A stretch of 56,626 bases of DNA from contig VBEJ01000038.1 in NCBI GenBank assembly GCA_005882985.1, positions 1-56,626 on the forward strand, written 5' to 3'. The translations under genes and the position numbers were made by a program. Shown here piece by piece: positions 52,243 through 56,626 of this stretch. Positions within the stretch are counted from its first letter, which is position 1, and each line of letters opens with the position of its first letter. The notes under the pieces were generated by a model, which saw only the letters and a list, made by a program, of their open reading frames with translations, was not told the DNA's origin and did no database searches. The stretch is from Chloroflexota bacterium (lineage in GTDB: Bacteria; Chloroflexota; Dehalococcoidia; SM23-28-2; RBG-16-64-32).

Positions 52243-53938
52243 CGCGTGTCGCGTTCGCTTCGCCTAATTCGGCTCCGAGCATATCGAGACCCATTGGCCC
52301 GAGCGCGAGAGCCCGACTGTGGAAGTTTTTGAGGCTAAAAGAGACTCCGGCGCTTTGCCGAGCTGACTCTCGTGCTTCGAGCCATTTGCGCTCGCCTACC
52401 TTGTACGAAATGGCTTGCGCAGGCCAGCCGAGGTAGCGCAGGACCTCGCTTTCAAGGAACTCGCGCGGCCGCCGGGTGCGCTCAACGGCGAACTCCAGCA
52501 TCAGGTCGTGGTTCCACTTCTCGCCCGGATGGAAGCTTTCGGTCGCCGGAATCGCGAGTTCAAGATGCATTCCGATATCGATGATTACGCGGACACAGCG
52601 CAACGCCTGCGCGCTGAGCATCCCGAGGTAATAGTCCGGGTTCTCCAGATAGCCCAGTTCGCCCATCAGGCGCTCCGCGTACAGCGCCCAGCCTTCGCCG
52701 TGACCGGAAATGAAGGTCAGCGTTCGCTGGAAGCGCGACAACTCCTCGGCGAGCAGGCGTACACCCGCGACCTGAATGTGGTGGCCCGGCACGCCCTCGT
52801 GGTAGGCGATGCTCACCTCGCCCCATTTCGGGAAGCGCGTCCCGCCGTCCACCGGCCACCAGGTCCGGCCCGGGCGCGAGAAATCCTCCGAGGGGCCGGT
52901 GTAGTAAGGGATGAGGGCGCCGCCGGTGGGCGGGATCATGACCTCGATGCGGCGTATCTTATCGTCGATCTCGAAGTGCACGCCGTCCAGCGAGGCGATT
53001 GTCTCATCGTGCAGCTGCTGCAGCCAGTCGCGGTAGGCGTCGACTCCTTCGACAGCGCGGGCGGGGTCCGTCTGGAGCAGCTGTTTCGCCTCGTCGAGAG
53101 TAGCGCCGGGGGAAATCCGCCGCGCAGTCTCTGCCATCTCGCGCTCGACTCGATGCAGCTCTTCCCAGCCCCAGCGGTAGGTCTCCGGCAAATCGAGCGT
53201 CGCGCCTAAAAATAGGCGCGACAGCAGCTGGTAGCGCTCCTCGCCGCAGGCTTCGCGCTCTGTTGCTTTGGGCGCATACTCTTCGCGCAGCCAGCGGGAC
53301 ATTTCTGCATAGCCTTCGCGGGCGAGGCGCACCCCACGGCCCAGGTCGGTGCGGAGGGTTTCGGGCCCCGCTTCGGCTGCGTCGAACCGTGCCGCCAGTC
53401 CCGCGAAGAAGCCCCCTTCGCCGCTCCACACCTCTGCCTGCCGGACGCCTTCAAGGGCCTGACGGCGCGCTGCCGGCGTCGCGCGCTGCACGCCTTCCGA
53501 AAGCGCCTGCCGGTAGCCGGCGAGGGCGTCCGGCACCAGTTGAAGCCGTGCCGCCACGTTCGACCACTCCTCTTCTGTGGTGTACGGCATCTGGTCGAAC
53601 ACCTGGCGAATGTTCTGGAGCGGGCTCGCGATATTGTTCAAGTCCCGGAAGTGCTCACCCGCTGCGAAGAGGTCGAGGTGGACGCCGAGCCGCTCGAGCA
53701 TGACGCTACGCGCGATTCGATCTGCCCTTACTGACCCATTTGGATCGTCGGCGAGTGGTGCCGCTTCGAGATCTGCGACATAGCGGCGGTTGAAAGCGGC
53801 TATGGCAGCAACGCCGTCGGGCGAGAAGTCCGTCATCTCCCGTTCGTGGCCGGGGACGCCGATGTCCGTCGCGAGGATGGGGTCGAGCGCGGCGATCTCG
53901 TCGACGTAGCGGTGGGCGATATCGAAGACGTGGGACAT
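52235..53938 (-). CDS. DUF885 family protein, putative zinc-dependent hydrolase
   Basis: A 567-residue protein of the DUF885 family. A metalloprotease-like motif HEGVPGHH lies at about 380-387, with GHGEGWALYAERL downstream giving a further likely ligand. The role of the family is not settled; metallopeptidase activity is probable. The ATG at 53938 (MSHVFDIAHRY) is chosen over a longer start with atypical sequence. No signal peptide is seen. It is the first of three minus-strand genes and divergent from the PH-domain gene. Confidence 0.9.
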   Translation of the reverse strand: MSHVFDIAHRYVDEIAALDPILATDIGVPGHEREMTDFSPDGVAAIAAFNRRYVADLEAAPLADDPNGSVRADRIARSVMLERLGVHLDLFAAGEHFRDLNNIASPLQNIRQVFDQMPYTTEEEWSNVAARLQLVPDALAGYRQALSEGVQRATPAARRQALEGVRQAEVWSGEGGFFAGLAARFDAAEAGPETLRTDLGRGVRLAREGYAEMSRWLREEYAPKATEREACGEERYQLLSRLFLGATLDLPETYRWGWEELHRVEREMAETARRISPGATLDEAKQLLQTDPARAVEGVDAYRDWLQQLHDETIASLDGVHFEIDDKIRRIEVMIPPTGGALIPYYTGPSEDFSRPGRTWWPVDGGTRFPKWGEVSIAYHEGVPGHHIQVAGVRLLAEELSRFQRTLTFISGHGEGWALYAERLMGELGYLENPDYYLGMLSAQALRCVRVIIDIGMHLELAIPATESFHPGEKWNHDLMLEFAVERTRRPREFLESEVLRYLGWPAQAISYKVGERKWLEARESARQSAGVSFSLKNFHSRALALGPMGLDMLGAELGEANATRDD

Positions 53939-54092
53939 GCGCCAATGGTGCGGCGAGCGGCCGAGCGCTGTCAACGCAGCGACCCAGCGCTCCGCGCGTA
54001 TGATCGTGCGTCGTTGTTCGCTGCTGTCGGCGTCAAATGAGCAGGCAATTCGCGTTGCTATCTGCGTTGAAATCGGTTACAACGTTGGCACC

Positions 54093-54701
54093 ATGGGCGA
54101 TCCGGAGCCGCAAGAAAATTCTCAACTGCCTCGGCAGCCGGAGCCGCAATCAGGTGCAGAGCATGTGCCCGAGCGGCAACCCAGCGTGCCGTTCCCCCTC
54201 CAGCAGGGCGAGCGCGTGCTCCGCATCATCCGGCGGCACTGGTGGTTCCTCTGGCCGTACACTCTTTGGCTCGTCATCGTCGCCGTCGCGCCGGTCGTCG
54301 CCATCGCCTTGCTTTTCGACGCAATCGGCATCTTGGGCGACCTCGGCTGGTTCTTCTGGGTTCCGGCGTTGCTCTGGGTCCTCTACTGGGGGATTCGCGC
54401 TCTGTTCAACTGGTACCGCTATCACAACGACATCTGGGTGGTGACCAACCAGCGGCTAATCGACGTCTTCCGGAGCAACCCCCTCAACAAGCGGGTCTCA
54501 ACGGCGGACTTGGTAAACATTCAGGACATGAGGGTAGAGAGGCACGGCGTCACTGCCACGGTCCTTGGGTACTCGGACCTGCTCTGCAGCACAGCAGGAA
54601 CCGAGGGCGGTACTTTCACAATTAACGGCGTGCCTCAGGCGGAAGAGCTCCAACTCCTCATCGACCGCGAGCGCGACCGAGAGCGAATGAGGCGCGACTA
54701 G
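54093..54701 (+). CDS. PH-domain (bPH2, YdbT-like) membrane protein
   Basis: A 202-residue protein. The first 45 residues are a Pro/Glu/Gln-rich cytoplasmic segment; two membrane helices follow (about 58-84 and 90-112, both Trp-rich), then a bacterial PH-like domain (WVVTNQRLIDVFRSNPLNKRVSTADL, IQDMRVERHGV). This two-helix plus PH layout is common in unassigned proteins. The ATG at 54093 is preferred because the upstream frame overlaps the promoter region of the divergent gene. Function is unknown. Confidence 0.88.
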   Translation: MGDPEPQENSQLPRQPEPQSGAEHVPERQPSVPFPLQQGERVLRIIRRHWWFLWPYTLWLVIVAVAPVVAIALLFDAIGILGDLGWFFWVPALLWVLYWGIRALFNWYRYHNDIWVVTNQRLIDVFRSNPLNKRVSTADLVNIQDMRVERHGVTATVLGYSDLLCSTAGTEGGTFTINGVPQAEELQLLIDRERDRERMRRD

Positions 54702-54719
54702 GGCCACCGGCCGTCGCCG

Positions 54720-55640
54720 CTACTCGCCTGTAATCCAGTCGGCTACTTCGTCGCCCCCGGGGCTGTTCGTGAGGCGCCGCTGGTCGCTGCCGTCAGCGTT
54801 CATGACGTAGAGTTCCTGGTCGCCGTCGCGGTCGGAAGAAAACGACAGGCGCGTCCCGTCCGGCGACCACTGTGGGCATTCCTCTTTGCCGTCGGTTGAA
54901 GTCAATTGACGGAGGTCCGAGCCGTCGGAGTCGACGACATAGACTTCGAAGTCGCCGTCGCGGTCAGAAATGAAGGCGATGTGGCGCCCGTCAGGTGACT
55001 GCTTAGCTTCTGAGTCTGTGCCGTCGCTTCCCGTCACCCGTACAGCTCCGCCCCCGTCGATCGGTTGGCGGTAGACGTCGAAGCTGCCGGCCTGGTTGCT
55101 CTCGTAGAGGACGGACTTACCGTCTGCGGTGAAGCTAGGGGTGCTATCCCAGATGTTTGTTGTATTAGTCAGGGCCGACTCTTGGCCGGTCTGCGGGTCG
55201 ATTAGCCAGATGTCTGCGTACACATGCTTCTTGTCTTCCGAAATCACGGTCCGCTGAAAGACGATGCGAGTTCCATCGGGAGACCATTCGGGGTAATCAT
55301 CGAGCACGGTGCCCGGGCCGCCCGCGCTAAACGTTAGCCGTCTGACGTTCGAGCCGTCGATGTCCATCAAGTGAAGCTGCGCGCTCTCGCCGCTGGCACG
55401 CTGCGAGGCAAAGGCAATGGTCTTACCATCGGGGCTCGCGTCGGGCTCGTAATCGCGGCCGGCCTCGTTTGTGAGTTGGCGGACGTCCGTCCCATCTGCG
55501 GCGATGGTGTAGATGTCGGCATCGCCATCGCGTTCGGAATCGAATACGAGCCTTTGGGTGGCGTCACCGTTCGTTCCGCATGCGGTGGTTAGAAAAAAAA
55601 GAAAGAGGGCGAGCGGGAGGCTCGCCCTCCGGTAGACTAG
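54720..55640 (-). CDS. TolB-like beta-propeller lipoprotein (start unclear)
   Basis: A secreted protein with repeated WD40-like/TolB propeller units: several copies of a pattern like SPDG-x-IAF-SDRDGD-x-(D/E)-(I/V)Y-x-DADGSD-x-RQLT. The N-terminal lipoprotein signal is clear (LPLALFLFFLTTACG), with the Cys codon at 55580-55578. No ATG, GTG or TTG lies in frame at a sensible distance; the next ATG at 55892 is inside another gene. The end is given approximately at 55640. The signal peptide codons coincide with the terminator of the upstream gene, so either initiation is at a rare codon, the signal comes by readthrough, or the sequence has an error in the A8 run. Binding partner and role are unknown. 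Confidence 0.8.
   Translation of the reverse strand, partial: LVYRRASLPLALFLFFLTTACGTNGDATQRLVFDSERDGDADIYTIAADGTDVRQLTNEAGRDYEPDASPDGKTIAFASQRASGESAQLHLMDIDGSNVRRLTFSAGGPGTVLDDYPEWSPDGTRIVFQRTVISEDKKHVYADIWLIDPQTGQESALTNTTNIWDSTPSFTADGKSVLYESNQAGSFDVYRQPIDGGGAVRVTGSDGTDSEAKQSPDGRHIAFISDRDGDFEVYVVDSDGSDLRQLTSTDGKEECPQWSPDGTRLSFSSDRDGDQELYVMNADGSDQRRLTNSPGGDEVADWITGE
55593..55629 (-). terminator. Intrinsic terminator of the LPxTG protein gene
   Basis: On the minus strand GAGGGCGAGC (55629-55620) pairs with GCTCGCCCTC (55614-55605), a perfect 10-base-pair stem with a 5-base loop, followed by TTTC and a run of eight T. It lies 26 bases after the stop of the gene at 55655 and overlaps the signal peptide codons of the next gene. 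Confidence 0.9.
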
Positions 55641-55654
55641 TGATGCGCCCGGCT

Positions 55655-56296
55655 TTAGCGGACGCGGCTGAGTACAAAGCGGCCACCGACGAACGCGGCT
55701 GCGCTGACAGCGGACACCGCCACGATCACCCAAGGAAAGCCGGAGCTGCCGTTGGAGCCACCGCCTGTCACCGGCAACTGAGCCGGCGCGTTGAAGGTGG
55801 GCGTGGGGCTGGCGGTTGTCGCCGCCACGGTCGCTGCCGTGGTTGGCGATGCCGTTGCTGTCGCCGACGCCGTTGGGGAGGCGCTGATCCAATCCTTGGT
55901 CACGTTATCACAGGCGAGCGGCACGCCCAACAGCACCCGGGCCGCGGGCAGCGTGAAGATACAGGCGCTGATCGCGTCGGTGCCGACGCCGCCGGCGCCT
56001 GTGTAAGTGAAGGTGGCCTGCCCGTTCACATCGGTTGTGGGGGACGCGGTCTGGCCCGCGTTGGGCCCGCTCGTTACGTTGAAGACGACCGTGGCCCCCG
56101 AGAGAGGCGAGCCGTTGAATGTTACCGTCGCGGTTACGGTGTGATCCGTGTTGATGACGTTCGTTGCCGTATTGGGGGTCGCATCAACGACGACGACCTG
56201 CCCGGCGCTCGCTCCATGCGGCCCCGCCGTCGCGGTTGAGACCGCCGCCGCGAGCAGCGCTGTGCATATCCCAACGACTGCGATGAGTCTAGTCAT
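55655..56296 (-). CDS. Ig-like (Big_1-type) surface protein with C-terminal LPxTG signal
   Basis: A 213-residue exported protein. A signal peptide covers about 1-24 (LIAVVGICTALLAAAVSTATAG). Residues about 32-115 look like one bacterial Ig-like domain of the invasin type (DHTVTATVTFNGSPLSGATV, then TTDVNGQATFTYTG). A Thr/Ser/Ala/Pro-rich stalk of about 30 residues follows. The C-terminus has LPVTG at 174-178, a hydrophobic segment (about 187-206) and a basic tail ending in RVR: a standard sortase sorting signal. AGGAGG precedes the ATG. This implies a sortase and a thick-wall or monoderm envelope; no sortase gene is in the window. Confidence 0.88.
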   Translation of the reverse strand: MTRLIAVVGICTALLAAAVSTATAGPHGASAGQVVVVDATPNTATNVINTDHTVTATVTFNGSPLSGATVVFNVTSGPNAGQTASPTTDVNGQATFTYTGAGGVGTDAISACIFTLPAARVLLGVPLACDNVTKDWISASPTASATATASPTTAATVAATTASPTPTFNAPAQLPVTGGGSNGSSGFPWVIVAVSAVSAAAFVGGRFVLSRVR

Positions 56297-56413
56297 GATG
56301 ATTGCCTCCTATTGGCCGCGACCTAGAGGTGGCCAGACGGCTTCACTGGAGACATAAACGCGGGCCGCGGCCCGGCGGTTAACACGGCTGGCCCGCAGCA
56401 CCAGCCAGCCGTT

Positions 56414-56437
56414 TATCAGTTGTCAGCTATCAGTTGT
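56414..56437 (+). repeat. 10-base direct repeat in intergenic DNA
   Basis: TATCAGTTGT at 56414-56423 and again at 56428-56437, separated by CAGC, between the LPxTG gene and the truncated gene at the edge. The surrounding 157-base gap also holds GC-rich palindromes near 56360-56410 that may act as a terminator for the edge gene; nothing else is seen. Confidence 0.75.
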
Positions 56438-56453
56438 TGGTTCTCAATTGAGA

Positions 56454-56626
56454 CTAGCGGACGAACTCCCGTACCTGGCCGTAGACCGTGAGGTCGGTGC
56501 GGAGGGCTGAGTGGCCCATGCACGACGTCTGCGTGTTGCTGGCGCCGCTGAGGATGACGCTGGTATCGGGGTTAATCAGCTCGTCGCAGGGGGACCACCA
56601 GGTGCCGTAGTTGACGGCGCCGGGGG
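56454..56626 (-). CDS. C-terminal end of an unidentified, probably secreted protein (5' end outside window)
   Basis: An open frame enters from the right edge and ends with TAG at 56456-56454. The 56 visible residues include NYGTWWSPCDELINPD and SNTQTSCMGHSALRTDLTVYGQVREF. Two cysteines and many Asn, Thr and Ser residues suggest an extracellular protein. It is too short to assign. It is on the same strand as, and upstream of, the LPxTG gene, so a surface or secreted locus may continue outside the window. Confidence 0.6.
   Translation of the reverse strand, partial: PGAVNYGTWWSPCDELINPDTSVILSGASNTQTSCMGHSALRTDLTVYGQVREFVR

Overview
The window is a high-GC bacterial chromosome segment with dense gene packing and many 4-base start/stop overlaps. 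The order rpsB-tsf-pyrH-frr-uppS-cdsA-dxr-rseP-ispG, a short EF-Ts, RemA/DUF370 genes beside gmk, a T-box leader and an LPxTG-type surface protein suggest a monoderm, Dehalococcoidia-like member of the Chloroflexota. The lineage is an inference; no rRNA is present. I see no CRISPR array, insertion sequence, prophage or toxin-antitoxin pair.

Layout. 1-4.5 kb (+): the end of a peptide-type ABC transporter locus (solute-binding protein, OppB-like, OppC-like and a second OppB-like permease). 4.5-13.8 kb (-): a tryptophan operon trpS-trpE-SDR-trpG-trpD-trpC-methyltransferase-trpF-trpB-arsC. It has its own sigma70-type promoter and a complete T-box leader with a UGG (Trp) specifier and an attenuator. 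13.8-18.8 kb (-): a site-2 protease, an HD-domain protein, tyrA, aroA, two remA-like genes and gmk, probably one transcript. 18.9-20.2 kb (+): a large unassigned protein. 20.4-25.6 kb: a branched-chain amino acid-type ABC system, with the binding protein (+) convergent with livG-F-H-M (-). 25.7-30.5 kb: a TauE-like exporter, an aldo/keto reductase, a HemQ/chlorite dismutase-like protein fused to a Rieske domain, a lipoprotein amidase, and a UdgX-type uracil-DNA protein (-). 30.6-32.3 kb: tRNA-Arg, mgtE and tRNA-His. 32.3-36.7 kb (+): a CPBP protease overlapping trpA, then aroH, aroF and nadC. 36.8-38.1 kb (-): a small membrane protein, dtd and an FmdB-type zinc ribbon. 38.3-46.5 kb (+): the translation, lipid and isoprenoid block. 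46.6-50.3 kb (+): a small membrane protein, a sugar isomerase-like protein, a GNAT acetyltransferase behind a probable leader-ORF attenuator, and an amidase. 50.3-53.9 kb (-): a DUF885 protein, an O-methyltransferase and a beta-lactamase-fold protein. 54.1-56.6 kb: a PH-domain membrane protein, a TolB-like lipoprotein, an Ig-like LPxTG protein and a truncated secreted-type gene at the edge.

Function. The aromatic pathway is split. aroF (DAHP synthase), aroH (chorismate mutase) and trpA lie on one strand near 33-35.6 kb. aroA and tyrA lie near 15-17 kb on the other strand, directly upstream of the T-box-controlled trp operon. That operon has every trp gene except trpA and has absorbed three non-trp genes. 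The points most worth a second look are those embedded genes, the HemQ-Rieske fusion, the leader-ORF/terminator arrangement before the GNAT gene, and the lipoprotein signal peptide encoded across a terminator hairpin.
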